Below are positions 16,856-25,769 of a stretch of 35,507 nt of DNA, piece after piece. The notes under the pieces are model-generated. The model ran no database searches and was not told the origin of the DNA. It was given only the letters and a program-made list of their open reading frames with translations. A program made the position numbers and the translations under genes. This DNA comes from Candidatus Kuenenia stuttgartensis. Its GTDB lineage: Bacteria; Planctomycetota; Planctomycetia; Planctomycetales; Planctomycetaceae. The DNA is taken from contig CAMDRI010000045.1 in NCBI GenBank assembly GCA_945906725.1, positions 1 through 35,507 of the forward strand. The letters are read 5' to 3'. Within the stretch, counting starts at the first letter, position 1; the number at the start of each line of letters is the position of its first letter.

Positions 16856-18226
16856 ATGAGCGAAACCTCGTCCACCCTCGTGTCACGTCGTGAGCTGTTG
16901 AAAACCTCTGGCCAAGTCGCTGCCGCGTCGGTTTTGGCGGCTGCGGCTTTGCCGGGAGCTCACGCCGCTGAAAGCAACACGATTCAGATCGTTTTGATCG
17001 GTTGCGGTGGACGCGGCGGCGGAGCGATCGCGAATGCCCTCGCGACCAAACAAGGGCCGACAAAGCTGATCGCGATGGTCGATGTCTTTCCGGAGAAGCT
17101 CAACACCGCTTACCAAAACACCAAGACGAGATTCCCCGATCAGGTCGACGTCCCCGAAGACCACAAGTTCATCGGCTTTGACGGCTACAAGAAGGCGATG
17201 GACCTGCTCAAGCCGGGCGATGTGGTGATCCTCACGACGCCGGTGGTGTTCCGCTGGGTGCATTTCGGCTATGCGATCTCGAAGGGTCTGAACGTCTTCA
17301 TGGAGAAGCCAACGACGACCGATGGACCGACCAGTCGCAAGATGCTGGAACTCTCCGCCGAGTCGGTGAAGAAAAATCTCAAGGTCGGCGTCGGCCTCAT
17401 GTGCCGCCACTGCAAATCGCGCGGCGAACTGGCTCAGCGGATCAAGGCCGGCGAGATTGGCGACCTGACGCTGCTTCGAGCCTACCGCATCGCCGGTCCA
17501 ACTGGCTCGGCCTCTGTCGGCCCGAAGCCCGAAGGGATGAGCGAACTCGCTTACCAGATCAAGAACTTCCACGGCTTTCTGTGGCTGAGCGGCGGCGGTT
17601 TCAGCGACTTCTTGATTCACAACATCGACGAATGCTGCTGGATGAAGGACGCCTTTCCGGTCGAGGCCAAGGGTCACGGCGGACGACATTATCGTGGCGA
17701 TCAAATCGACCAGAACTTCGACACCTACAACATCGAGTACACATTCGCCGACGGCACGAAGATGTTCATGGCTGGCCGCACGATGCCCGGCTGCCATCAG
17801 GAGTTCGCGACCTTCGTGCATGGCACGAAAGGTTCGGCGGTTGTTTCACAAGCTGGACACCATCCCTCGAAGGCTCGCATGTACAAGAGCCATCGCATGG
17901 TCAAGGAAGATTTGATCTGGGAATGCGCCAAGCCCGAGGCTGATCCGTACCAACTCGAATGGGAAGACCTGATGACGGCGATCCGCAACGACAAGCCGTA
18001 CAACGAAGGAGAACGGGGCGCGAAGTCGAGCCTCGTCACCGCGATGGGCCGCATGGCCTGCCACACTGGCCAGATCGTGACTTATGAGGACATGCTCAAC
18101 TGTGAGCATGAATTCGCCCCGAACGCCGACAAGCTGACGCTCGACGGCCCTTCGCCGCTGATGGCCGACGCCAATGGCAAATACCCGGTCCCGAATCCGG
18201 GCATCAACACTCGTCGCGAGTACTAA
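16856..18226 (+). CDS. Tat-exported Gfo/Idh/MocA-family oxidoreductase
   Basis: 456 aa. ATG 16856 has GGAG 7 nt upstream; the frame extends 15 codons further without a ribosome site. SRRELLKTSGQVAAASVLAAA is a twin-arginine leader. The Rossmann fold begins QIVLIGCGGRGGGAIAN (GxGxxG type), followed by MVDVFPEK, the NAD-domain motif FMEKPTTTDG, and the C-terminal sheet domain with GGGFSDFLIHNIDECCWM. These enzymes oxidise or reduce sugars or inositols with bound NAD(P). Exported copies are abundant in planctomycetes; the substrate is unknown. Confidence 0.9.
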   Translation: MSETSSTLVSRRELLKTSGQVAAASVLAAAALPGAHAAESNTIQIVLIGCGGRGGGAIANALATKQGPTKLIAMVDVFPEKLNTAYQNTKTRFPDQVDVPEDHKFIGFDGYKKAMDLLKPGDVVILTTPVVFRWVHFGYAISKGLNVFMEKPTTTDGPTSRKMLELSAESVKKNLKVGVGLMCRHCKSRGELAQRIKAGEIGDLTLLRAYRIAGPTGSASVGPKPEGMSELAYQIKNFHGFLWLSGGGFSDFLIHNIDECCWMKDAFPVEAKGHGGRHYRGDQIDQNFDTYNIEYTFADGTKMFMAGRTMPGCHQEFATFVHGTKGSAVVSQAGHHPSKARMYKSHRMVKEDLIWECAKPEADPYQLEWEDLMTAIRNDKPYNEGERGAKSSLVTAMGRMACHTGQIVTYEDMLNCEHEFAPNADKLTLDGPSPLMADANGKYPVPNPGINTRREY

Positions 18227-18260
18227 AGTCCGGCAGTGAGCGGTTGCCGAATCACTCTTC

Positions 18261-18326
18261 ACCTTCGTGTCTTTGTGCCTTTGTGGTTAAAAACTCTAAA
18301 CCACCAAGACACAAAGGCACGAAGGT
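18261..18326. repeat. Palindromic repeat, CCTTCGTG...TTTGTGGTT family
   Basis: Arms 18261-18288 and 18299-18326 pair over 28 positions with three mismatches; the loop is 10 nt. A T6 tract follows directly (to about 18331), so this can act as an intrinsic terminator for the oxidoreductase gene. It ends only about 10 bp before the ATG of the VWA gene, which lies immediately downstream on the same strand. Confidence 0.8.
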
Positions 18327-18336
18327 TTTTTAAGCC

Positions 18337-20895
18337 ATGCTGCAACGACGACTGGTCTTCCAAGCTCTGGATGCCTCTTGGACCAGTCTGGCGGTGTTGG
18401 TTTTGGTCGTGGCCGCGGCGGCGCTGGTGGTCTTGCTGTCGAAGTACGAGCGAAAGCTCGTGCCGGTACATATCGGCTACGAGCTGCTGGTTTTGCGACT
18501 GGCTGTGATCGCCGTCATTTGGCTGGCGCTGTTGCAACCGGTGTTGACATGGAACATTGACCGCGAACGAACTGGCCGAATCGTCGTCGCGCTCGACTTA
18601 TCCGAGAGCATGACCACGCCGGATCGAATCGCGACCAAAGCCGAAAAACTGCAAACCGCGATGGGACTCGGCATGATCGGCAACGATCAGAACCGTGACC
18701 GCTGGCTGCGAGTGCTCGCCGATTTCGAGGCGGAGCGCGAACCGAAATGGGTGGATGACGACGAAGGTGCGAACGCGGAACAACGAGCGACGCTGGCGAA
18801 GACCCGCAAGGAACTCGTCAACGAGACATTTCAGAAGCTCGACAAACTGCCGCGTGCCGAGATCGCTCAGAGACTGATCGGTGACAAAGAAAAGACCGAA
18901 GGCTGGCTGGCCGAGTTGCAGAAATCATTCAATGTCGAGCTGCGAGTCTTCGGCGGCAAGTCGGTGCCGAGCGAACTGGAAACGCTCGCTGACACGGTAC
19001 AGAGGCCGCCGGATGCGCTGGCCAAGTCGATGACGAATCTGGTTTCGGCGCTGGAAACCTCATCGGCCGAGCAATCGCCGATCAAAGCCTTCGTCGTGCT
19101 CTCGGACGGCCGCGAGACGTCGGGCAGCGATCCGGTCTCGGTCGCGCGACGCTGGCGGGAGTTGAACGTCGCGGTCTTTCCGGTCCTGATCGGTTCCGAG
19201 CGGCGGCCAAAGGACATCGTGCTCGACTCGCTCGACGTTCCGCCAGTCGCGTACCTCAATGACAAGCCGATTGTGCGAGTCACGCTGCAAGCGGCGGGCT
19301 TCGAGGGCGAGTCGCTCAACGTCGTTCTCGAACAGAAGGACGCCGAGACGCAAACGCGAACGCTCCTCGTTCCCAAGTCCGACTCCGGCCTGCCACCCGT
19401 CGTCGTGGCCGAGTACTTGCTCGACGCGACGAAGATCGGCCGTCAGCGATTCACTGTCCGCACCGATGTGCTCCCCGGTGAGACGCGTGACGACAACAAC
19501 GCACGCGACTTCTCGCTGCTGGTCGTGGACGACAAAGCGAAAGTGCTGCTCGTGGAAGGCGAAGCCCGCTGGGAGTTCCGCTTTCTCGAAGCTGCATTCG
19601 CGCGTGACGAGCGAGTCCGACTCGAACGGGTCTTGTTCCAGCAACCACACCTCGGATTGTTGCCGGAGACGTTTTTCCCGCGACGCCTCGATTGGCCCGG
19701 CCCAGAGACCCCCATCGAAAAATCGCCACTGGCTGAATTCGACCTCGTCGTAATTGGCGACATCGCACCGCTTGATCTGTCGGAACCGTTGCTTGCGCAG
19801 TTGGAGAAATTCGTTTCAGACATTGGTGGCACGGTCGTCTTCACGGCCGGAAAGCGACACATGCCGATGCAGTATCGCTCTCCGACGCTCGACAAACTGC
19901 TGCCGGTCACAAAACTCCGCGCCGCCAATTCGCTCGATCCGCCGACAACTCCGCCACACCTGCGAGGCTTTCATCTGCGGCTGACTCCCGATGGCGAGCG
20001 AGAAGGGAGCCTGCAACTCGGTGGCGATGCCGACATGAATCGCGCGACGTGGAAGAATCTGCCCGGCCACCCGTGGGTGCTGATTGGCGATCTCAAGCCC
20101 GGAGCGACCGTGCTTGCGACCGCTGACGACGGGCAGGCGCTGCCGCCGGAAATGGAACGCTCACGAGCACTGATCGTCGAACAGTATTACGGACTTGGCC
20201 AAGTCTTCTGGCTGGGCTTCGACAGCACTTGGCGCTGGCGGCATCGAGTCGGCGATCAGCACCATCATCGCTTCTGGGGACAGATGGCTCGCACCGCCGC
20301 GCAGAACAAGGCGTCGTCCGGAAATGAGTTCGTGAAGTTCGGCCTTGAATCGACCGACGTGCAGGCGGGCCAGGACGTCGTCTTCCGAGCACGTTGGACT
20401 CCGCCACTGCTGGCGCGTCGTCCTGACGTGAAAGCCAAAGTTGCCATCTTCCCGCGACACGATGCCAAGCCTGATCAACCGCTCGCGACGGTTGATCTCA
20501 CGCCCGATCAAGCTCGCTCGTCGGTGCACCAAGGCCGTTGGCTCGCACCGACTGCCGGCGAGTACCGCGCGGTCCTCAAAATCGACGGCCCACCGCTCGG
20601 TGGCCCCGCCGACAAAGAAATCGCCGCCGACTTCCTCGTGCGTGGCCCGCTCACGAAAGAACTGGGCGACGTCACCGCTTCGCGCACGTTGTTGGAACAA
20701 ATGGCCCAAGTGTCGCGAGGCAAGTTCCTTATGCCGCATCAACTCAGCGAACTGCCAAAACTCATCCAACCCGAAGACCTCGCCATCAGCGAAGCGCACG
20801 AGTACACCCTCTGGGATCACTGGCTGCTGCTGACCGTGCTGTGCGGACTGCTCACGGCCGAGTGGATTCTGCGAAAATGGAACGGACTGCCGTGA
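18337..20895 (+). CDS. Large VWA-domain membrane protein with a glutamine-amidotransferase-like region
   Basis: 852 aa. Two transmembrane helices lie near residues 16-35 and 47-70. A von Willebrand A domain starts at about residue 82 with the metal site DLSES (DxSxS) and continues to FVVLSDGRET and VAVFPVLIGS at about 245-290. A CARDB-like beta region follows, then near residues 400-520 a class-I glutamine-amidotransferase-like fold (KVLLVEGEARWEFRFLEAA, FDLVVIGDIAP, GGTVVFTAG) without a clear catalytic Cys. One C-terminal helix (HWLLLTVLCGLLTAEWIL) precedes the last residues. Such proteins are usually encoded with a MoxR ATPase and a DUF58 protein; neither is adjacent. Function unknown. The ribosome site is weak (AAGG, 11 nt upstream). 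Confidence 0.82.
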   Translation: MLQRRLVFQALDASWTSLAVLVLVVAAAALVVLLSKYERKLVPVHIGYELLVLRLAVIAVIWLALLQPVLTWNIDRERTGRIVVALDLSESMTTPDRIATKAEKLQTAMGLGMIGNDQNRDRWLRVLADFEAEREPKWVDDDEGANAEQRATLAKTRKELVNETFQKLDKLPRAEIAQRLIGDKEKTEGWLAELQKSFNVELRVFGGKSVPSELETLADTVQRPPDALAKSMTNLVSALETSSAEQSPIKAFVVLSDGRETSGSDPVSVARRWRELNVAVFPVLIGSERRPKDIVLDSLDVPPVAYLNDKPIVRVTLQAAGFEGESLNVVLEQKDAETQTRTLLVPKSDSGLPPVVVAEYLLDATKIGRQRFTVRTDVLPGETRDDNNARDFSLLVVDDKAKVLLVEGEARWEFRFLEAAFARDERVRLERVLFQQPHLGLLPETFFPRRLDWPGPETPIEKSPLAEFDLVVIGDIAPLDLSEPLLAQLEKFVSDIGGTVVFTAGKRHMPMQYRSPTLDKLLPVTKLRAANSLDPPTTPPHLRGFHLRLTPDGEREGSLQLGGDADMNRATWKNLPGHPWVLIGDLKPGATVLATADDGQALPPEMERSRALIVEQYYGLGQVFWLGFDSTWRWRHRVGDQHHHRFWGQMARTAAQNKASSGNEFVKFGLESTDVQAGQDVVFRARWTPPLLARRPDVKAKVAIFPRHDAKPDQPLATVDLTPDQARSSVHQGRWLAPTAGEYRAVLKIDGPPLGGPADKEIAADFLVRGPLTKELGDVTASRTLLEQMAQVSRGKFLMPHQLSELPKLIQPEDLAISEAHEYTLWDHWLLLTVLCGLLTAEWILRKWNGLP

Positions 20896-20928
20896 GTCAG
20901 CGATGCACACGATGGCCACACTCAAACT

Positions 20929-21009
20929 AATCCGAAGCGTCAGCGAGGGCGGGTGCTCCAGAAGCCGTCCAAGTCGGTGAAGCGTTTGCCCTCGCTGATG
21001 CTTCGGGTT
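20929..21009. repeat. Palindromic repeat, GAAGCGTCAGCGAGGG family, copy 2
   Basis: Arms 20929-20951 and 20987-21009 pair over 23 positions with three mismatches. It matches the element at 8838-8923. It sits between the VWA gene (stop 20895) and xseA (start 21047), which share a strand. Confidence 0.85.
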
Positions 21010-21046
21010 GATATGCCGTGACGATCACCAACGAAGAGATGCGTTC

Positions 21047-22249
21047 ATGCCCCCAAAAGTACAAACCGTTTCTGAATTGACCGGCGAGATCAAAGACCTG
21101 ATCGAAGGCAACTTGCCGGAGGTTTGGGTGCGCGGGGAAGTCTCCAACTGCCTGAAGGCCAACTCCGGACACGTTTACTTCACGCTGAAAGACGAGGGAG
21201 CACAGATTGCAGCGGTCGTGTGGCGGAACACGGCAGCGCGGTTTCGTTTCGACATGCACGACGGTTTGCAGGTTGTCGTCAACGGTGCGATCGAGGTTTA
21301 CAAGCCGCGCGGTTCGTACCAGGTCATCGTGCGGCAACTCATTCCGCAGGGAGTTGGCGCACTGGAGCTCGCGTTCCGGCAGATGCACGCGAAGTTGGAG
21401 GCAGAGGGGCTGTTCACCCCGGCTCGCAAGCGGCCGATCCCGCGATTTCCGCAACGGATCGCGCTCGTGACCAGTCCATCGGGAGCGGCAGTGCGTGACA
21501 TGATTCAAGTCATCACGCGCCGCTGGCAGGCGGCTGACATCGTCATCGTGCCGGTCAAGGTTCAAGGCGACGGAGCCGCTCAAGAAATCGCGAACGCCCT
21601 GCGCAATGTGCATCAACTGCCGAATGTCGATGTCGTGATTTGCGGCCGCGGCGGCGGCAGCCTCGAAGACTTGTGGGCGTTTAACGAGGAGGTCGTCGCT
21701 CGCGCGATTGCCGCGTGCCGGCTGCCGGTCATTAGCGCGGTTGGCCACGAGATCGACGTCACGATCGCCGACTTGGTCGCCGACGTTCGAGCGCTCACCC
21801 CCAGCGAGGCGGGCGAGCGAGTGGTTCCCGATCACGCGGAGGTGACTCGTGCGCTCGACAATCTGCAACAGCGATTGGTGAGCGGTTTGCAAAACCGAGC
21901 GGGCAAAGCTCGGCTACAACTGGACGGTCTCGCGTCGCGCCGTGTTTTCACTCGGCCATTCCAGCGCGTGCATGACGAACTGACTCGGTTCGACGAACTC
22001 GACGTGCGGTTGCGGCGAGCGATTTGGCAGCGAGCGGTTGTCGCCAAGCAGCAGCTCGATCTTTCCGCTGCGACGCTCGATGCGCTCAGCCCGCTTAAGG
22101 TGCTTGGCCGAGGTTACTCGATCACACGTCGTGCCGAGACCGGTGATCTCGTGACCGCGTCGGACCAACTGGCAATCGGCGACCGAATCACGACAATCCT
22201 CGCCGCCGGCCAACTCACCAGCCGGATCGAGTCCACTGACAACACTTGA
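21047..22249 (+). CDS. xseA: Exodeoxyribonuclease VII large subunit
   Basis: 400 aa. Start ATG 21047 (MPPKVQTVSELT), with a GAAGAG purine run upstream. An N-terminal OB fold (LPEVWVRGEVSNCLKANSGHVYFTLKD) is followed by the catalytic core: RIALVTSPSGAAVRDMI, VDVVICGRGGGSLEDLWAFNEE, VISAVGHEIDVTIADLVAD and ALTPSEAGE. A helical region and the C-terminal VLGRGYSITR segment complete it. With XseB it degrades single-stranded DNA in both directions. Slightly shorter than the E. coli protein (456 aa). xseB starts 10 bp downstream. Confidence 0.96.
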   Translation: MPPKVQTVSELTGEIKDLIEGNLPEVWVRGEVSNCLKANSGHVYFTLKDEGAQIAAVVWRNTAARFRFDMHDGLQVVVNGAIEVYKPRGSYQVIVRQLIPQGVGALELAFRQMHAKLEAEGLFTPARKRPIPRFPQRIALVTSPSGAAVRDMIQVITRRWQAADIVIVPVKVQGDGAAQEIANALRNVHQLPNVDVVICGRGGGSLEDLWAFNEEVVARAIAACRLPVISAVGHEIDVTIADLVADVRALTPSEAGERVVPDHAEVTRALDNLQQRLVSGLQNRAGKARLQLDGLASRRVFTRPFQRVHDELTRFDELDVRLRRAIWQRAVVAKQQLDLSAATLDALSPLKVLGRGYSITRRAETGDLVTASDQLAIGDRITTILAAGQLTSRIESTDNT

Positions 22250-22258
22250 GCGATTGCA

Positions 22259-22621
22259 ATGCCCGCAACTCCCAATGCCGAACAACCGACCTTTGAGGCG
22301 GCACTCGCCGAGTTGCAGCGCATTGTCGGCGATTTGGAGAATGGCAGCGTCGGTCTGGAAGAATCGCTGACTCGCTTCGAGCGCGGAGTCGCATTGCTCA
22401 AAACCTGCTACGCGACGCTCGAACGAGCTGAGCAACGCATCGAATTGCTGGTCGGTACACGCTCGGACGGGACGCCCGTCATGCAGCCGTTCGACGCGAG
22501 CGCCACCGCAGATGCGGAAACTCCGACCGCTGGCCGACGACGATCTCGCAGAGCGAAGCCCGAAGTGACGCTTAAATCCGAGAAAACCGAGGACGATTCA
22601 GACACCGGATTTCTATTTTGA
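22259..22621 (+). CDS. xseB: Exodeoxyribonuclease VII small subunit
   Basis: 120 aa. The N-terminal 65 residues match XseB: TFEAALAELQRIVGDLENG, then LEESLTRFERGVALLKTCYATLERAEQRI, forming the helical hairpin that binds XseA. The remaining 55 residues, rich in Arg, Lys and acid residues, make it longer than the usual 80 aa and look disordered. It is 10 bp after xseA and clearly in one operon with it. Confidence 0.95.
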   Translation: MPATPNAEQPTFEAALAELQRIVGDLENGSVGLEESLTRFERGVALLKTCYATLERAEQRIELLVGTRSDGTPVMQPFDASATADAETPTAGRRRSRRAKPEVTLKSEKTEDDSDTGFLF

Positions 22622-22624
22622 AAA

Positions 22625-22687
22625 ACCAGCCCGACGCGCAAGCGAGGGGTTGCTGCGAGATCCCGCGCCTGCGCGTCGGGCTAGTTG
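22625..22687. repeat. Palindromic repeat at a convergent junction, GCCCGACGCGCAAGCG family
   Basis: Arms 22625-22641 and 22671-22687 pair over 17 positions with one mismatch; imperfect pairing continues inward. It lies between the stops of xseB (22621) and the convergent SDR gene (22691). Probably a two-way terminator. Confidence 0.78.
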
Positions 22688-22690
22688 AAC

Positions 22691-23452
22691 TCACCTTGCC
22701 AGCCAGCCGCCGTCGATGACGACCACGCTGCCGTGCATGTAGTTGCTGGCGTCGGACGCGAGATACACGGCCAAGCCGGCTAGTTCATCCGGGCGACCCC
22801 AACGTCCGCAGGGGATGCGATCGAGAATTTGAGGCGCTCGCAAGGGATCAGTTCGCAGTGGACTGGCCATGTCGGTTTCAAAATAGCCCGGCGCGATGCA
22901 GTTCACGTTGATCCCTTCCGACGACCAAGTGACGGCCAACGATTTCGTCATGCCAGCGATCGCGTGCTTCGCGGCAGCGTAGGCGGGAATGTTCAGACCC
23001 GCCTCGAACGACATGATGCTGCCGATGTTGATGATCTTGCCTCGGCCTTTGCGCTGCATGTGCGGGTAGGCTTGCTGGCTGAGGTCAAACATCGCGGTGA
23101 CGTGCAGTTCCATCTGTCGTCGCCAAGCCTCTTCCGGGAAGACTTCGGGCCGCTGACGCACTCCGTCACCGGCGTTGTTGACGAGGATGTCCACATGCCC
23201 CGCAAGTTCAACGGCTTTGCCGATCAATCCTCGCCGTTGCTCTGGTTCGGAGAGATCGCATTGGATGTCGAAGAAACGTCGTCCGGCCGATTCGACCAAC
23301 CGCCGAGCTTCGTCCGCTTGGCCGTGCTTTGAGATGCAGACGATATCTGCGCCAGCTTCGGCCAGTCCCCAAGCCATCGACTGACCCAACCCACGTCGGC
23401 CGCCAGTCACGACAGCGACTCGGCCATCCAATTTGAAGAGATCGAGAATCAT
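22691..23452 (-). CDS. Short-chain dehydrogenase, KduD-like
   Basis: 253 aa from ATG 23452. Classical SDR: cofactor motif VTGGRRGLGQSMAWGLAEAGA, LVNNAG, catalytic Ser in GSIMSFEAG, YAAAK, and IAPGYFETDM. FKLDGRVAVVTG and the GxGQ cofactor loop resemble 2-dehydro-3-deoxy-D-gluconate dehydrogenases (KduD) and gluconate 5-dehydrogenases, so a sugar-acid substrate in pectin or uronate breakdown is plausible. No pectin genes are adjacent, so the substrate is inferred. It lies 105 bp downstream of the VWA gene on the same strand, with a palindrome between. Confidence 0.85.
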   Translation of the reverse strand: MILDLFKLDGRVAVVTGGRRGLGQSMAWGLAEAGADIVCISKHGQADEARRLVESAGRRFFDIQCDLSEPEQRRGLIGKAVELAGHVDILVNNAGDGVRQRPEVFPEEAWRRQMELHVTAMFDLSQQAYPHMQRKGRGKIINIGSIMSFEAGLNIPAYAAAKHAIAGMTKSLAVTWSSEGINVNCIAPGYFETDMASPLRTDPLRAPQILDRIPCGRWGRPDELAGLAVYLASDASNYMHGSVVVIDGGWLAR

Positions 23453-23491
23453 GGTGCGGCGATGATGGCGAGAGGTTCGGCGAAGGGCAAC

Positions 23492-23555
23492 GTAGGATGG
23501 ACACTCTTGCCCGTCCCTTGTCCGAGATGAAGATGGGCAAGAGTGCCCATCCTAC
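23492..23555. repeat. Palindromic repeat, GTAGGATGGGCACTC family
   Basis: Arms 23492-23512 and 23535-23555 pair over 21 positions with one mismatch; the loop is 22 nt. The right end lies 2 bp after the VWA gene's TGA and places an in-frame TAG two codons beyond it. The element also lies upstream of the SDR gene. Confidence 0.85.
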
Positions 23556-23557
23556 TG

Positions 23558-24580
23558 TCATCGACGGCCAAACCGCGTCACGTCGCGGTAGCGGTACGTC
23601 CCGCCGTTTTCGCGAGCCAGCTTCTTCAGAAAGTTGTCGGCCGAGATCTCGGGGCCTTTGCCGAATTCGACGCAATGAATTTGCGTGCGGCCATTGTTGG
23701 ACGTTTTGATCTCGTGCAATTCGCGAGCGGACAGGATTGGCTGATCTGCGTCCGTCAGAAAGAACAGGTGCTCCGGCTGGTACCGGAGAGCTTTCTTCAA
23801 GGCTGGCATGTGATCGGTGCCGCCGTCCGGTTGCACGCTGGAGATGAATTGGCGAGCGAGCGTGCGGTTGATGTCAGTGGCCCATTGCATCGATGGGCGG
23901 TCGCCAGTTCCGGTCAACTCCAACAGGCCCTGGTTGTAGAAGAGCACCTGAAACTGTTGCGTCTGCTCGAGCGCCGCGAGGCTGACGACGAGTTCTTCTT
24001 TCGCGACTCGAATCGCACCGTGATCGTACATGCTGCCAGAACGGTCGAGGACGTAGACGAAACGATTCCCCTTGGCAGCGATGTCGAAGAAAGTGGTCTG
24101 TCCCAACCCCGACGTTTCTTCGCCGCCCGTCGGACGGCGTCCGGAAGACTTGATGAGTTCCTTCGCATCGGCCGGAGATGTCAGCGACGCGACTCGGCCG
24201 GGGCCGAGCACGAGCAAAGCCGAGTTTGTCGGCACACTCAGCAGATCGGCGATGGATTTGTCGTCGCCGACAATCGACTTTTCCAACTGCGGAGTTCCGT
24301 CATCGCGTGTCAACGCTTCGTTGGGATTGGCGGCGTTCTGGTCGGCGGGCTGCTCGGCCACTTCGCGCGGGACATGCAGACCGATTTCGCGAAACGTCCC
24401 GTCGCCCACTTTCGGCCCGACCGTCCCCGACGACGAGCAGCCGCGCAGGATCACTGCCATCACGAAGAACAACACGATGTGCGAGACAATTGACAGCAAC
24501 CAACTCGGAACCACAACGTCCAACCGATCTCGGCCGTCGTCGATGCCAGCGCCAAGTTTCAATTCCGGGACGGGCTGCAT
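23558..24580 (-). CDS. VWA-domain membrane protein
   Basis: 340 aa from ATG 24580. One transmembrane helix lies near residues 25-45 (SWLLSIVSHIVLFFVMAVIL). A linker rich in Pro and Asn follows, then a VWA domain from about residue 172: FVYVLDRSGSM with the metal site DRSGS, DGGTDHMPALKKAL and LFFLTDADQP. Periplasm-facing orientation is inferred. The start is 4 bp after the stop of the LolA-like gene, so they form one transcript. Planctomycetes have many such proteins, with unknown ligands. Confidence 0.85.
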   Translation of the reverse strand: MQPVPELKLGAGIDDGRDRLDVVVPSWLLSIVSHIVLFFVMAVILRGCSSSGTVGPKVGDGTFREIGLHVPREVAEQPADQNAANPNEALTRDDGTPQLEKSIVGDDKSIADLLSVPTNSALLVLGPGRVASLTSPADAKELIKSSGRRPTGGEETSGLGQTTFFDIAAKGNRFVYVLDRSGSMYDHGAIRVAKEELVVSLAALEQTQQFQVLFYNQGLLELTGTGDRPSMQWATDINRTLARQFISSVQPDGGTDHMPALKKALRYQPEHLFFLTDADQPILSARELHEIKTSNNGRTQIHCVEFGKGPEISADNFLKKLARENGGTYRYRDVTRFGRR

Positions 24581-24584
24581 GACA

Positions 24585-25529
24585 TCACTTGTCGTTCCCG
24601 CGTTCCTGTCCGCGGCGCTTGATCTGATCCAAGAATTGGGGCGTCAGATCTTCCGGAAACATCCCTTCGGGTGGGACGAACTTGAACTTCGCAGCAGGAA
24701 TCGTGGTGTCCGTTTCAATTTCCGAAAAGTCGAGGCTGACCTTCGGCCGCAAAAGATTCTCCGCGTTGCGGCCGAGATACAGGATGCGTCGCGGGAAGAG
24801 TGACTCGCCGTCGAGGTACAGGCGAATGCGAGAAGGCACGTAATCGGGCAGCGGTGCATCGAACTTCGTCCCCTGCCAGAACGTGAGCATGTCGGGTTTC
24901 CAGCCCCCTTCGATCACAACCAGCTTGCGGCCATCCGCAGTGTCCTCTTTGTACTGATCGAACTGGATGGACTTGCCAATAGACGCCAGCAAACCAGGGA
25001 GTCCGCCGAAACCCAGTTCAACGGTGATCAGATTGTCCGACAGGCCATTGTCCGCGGCGGCCTGCAGGATTTGCCGCACGTCGCGGCGTGAGATGCGAAC
25101 GTCACCACCCACTTTATGTCGAGTCCACAAGACTTGGCCGTCGCAGACTTCCAGAATTGAGCCTTCGGTGTCGCCCAGTTTCACCTGAAACTCCAACCGC
25201 AATCTCAAGTCCGCGCCGCCCCCTTGCAGGTAGCTGCCGTTGATCGTGAACCGGCGATTGGCCAAAGCCACGGTTTCCACCAGCTTGGCCTGGATCGACT
25301 GATAGGACAGCAACCGTTGTCGAGCCTGATCGAGCGCCGCCTTGGCTTCCGGCGACTCGGGGCCGGGGGCATCCGCCATGAGCGGAGTCGGAGCCTTCAA
25401 GGGAAAATTCTTTGCCGGCTTCTGCTCGAAGCCGGGAGCTCGTTGGCCCCAGACTTCGGGAGACTTCTGCCAAAAAACGACGAGCGCCATCGCGGTGACG
25501 GCCAATGTGAATTTGGGAAGACTTTTCAT
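24585..25529 (-). CDS. Secreted LolA-like protein
   Basis: 314 aa from ATG 25529, with GAGG about 4 nt upstream. The signal peptide is FTLAVTAMALVVFWQKSPEVWG. After a Pro-rich linker, residues about 65-310 resemble LolA/LolB-type lipid-binding proteins: LLSYQSIQAKLVETVALA, a strand-rich region (INGSYLQGG), and DGQVLWTRHKVGG. The last third (PSRIRLYLDGESLFPRRILYL, DFSEIETDT) fits the family's final strands. A periplasmic role in binding lipid or lipoprotein is inferred. First gene of the operon with the VWA protein. Confidence 0.75.
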   Translation of the reverse strand: MKSLPKFTLAVTAMALVVFWQKSPEVWGQRAPGFEQKPAKNFPLKAPTPLMADAPGPESPEAKAALDQARQRLLSYQSIQAKLVETVALANRRFTINGSYLQGGGADLRLRLEFQVKLGDTEGSILEVCDGQVLWTRHKVGGDVRISRRDVRQILQAAADNGLSDNLITVELGFGGLPGLLASIGKSIQFDQYKEDTADGRKLVVIEGGWKPDMLTFWQGTKFDAPLPDYVPSRIRLYLDGESLFPRRILYLGRNAENLLRPKVSLDFSEIETDTTIPAAKFKFVPPEGMFPEDLTPQFLDQIKRRGQERGNDK

Positions 25530-25679
25530 ATCGCCTCGAAGATTCCGGATTTGCCAAAGATTCGGATCAGGCAGAACCGAAATTATCCATGTGTCGCAGA
25601 AGTGGATGCTGTCCTGGCATTCGAGTTCATCAAGCGGTGCTCAGTCGGCCAAAACTGCCGGCTGAACTCGGCAACGACG

Positions 25680-25703
25680 AACTAAACGCGGCGGAGTTTA
25701 GTT
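25680..25703. repeat. Short hairpin, AACTAAAC/GTTTAGTT
   Basis: Arms 25680-25687 and 25696-25703 are perfect 8-bp complements with an 8-nt loop. It lies in the 240-bp upstream region shared by the divergent LolA-like gene and the secreted-protein gene. It could be an operator or a leader hairpin. Confidence 0.4.
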
Positions 25704-25769
25704 ACAGCACGTCAGCAGAGCGACCCCAAGGTCGGGGTGCATGACCGTCTCAGGTCGAAGGGACTCGCG

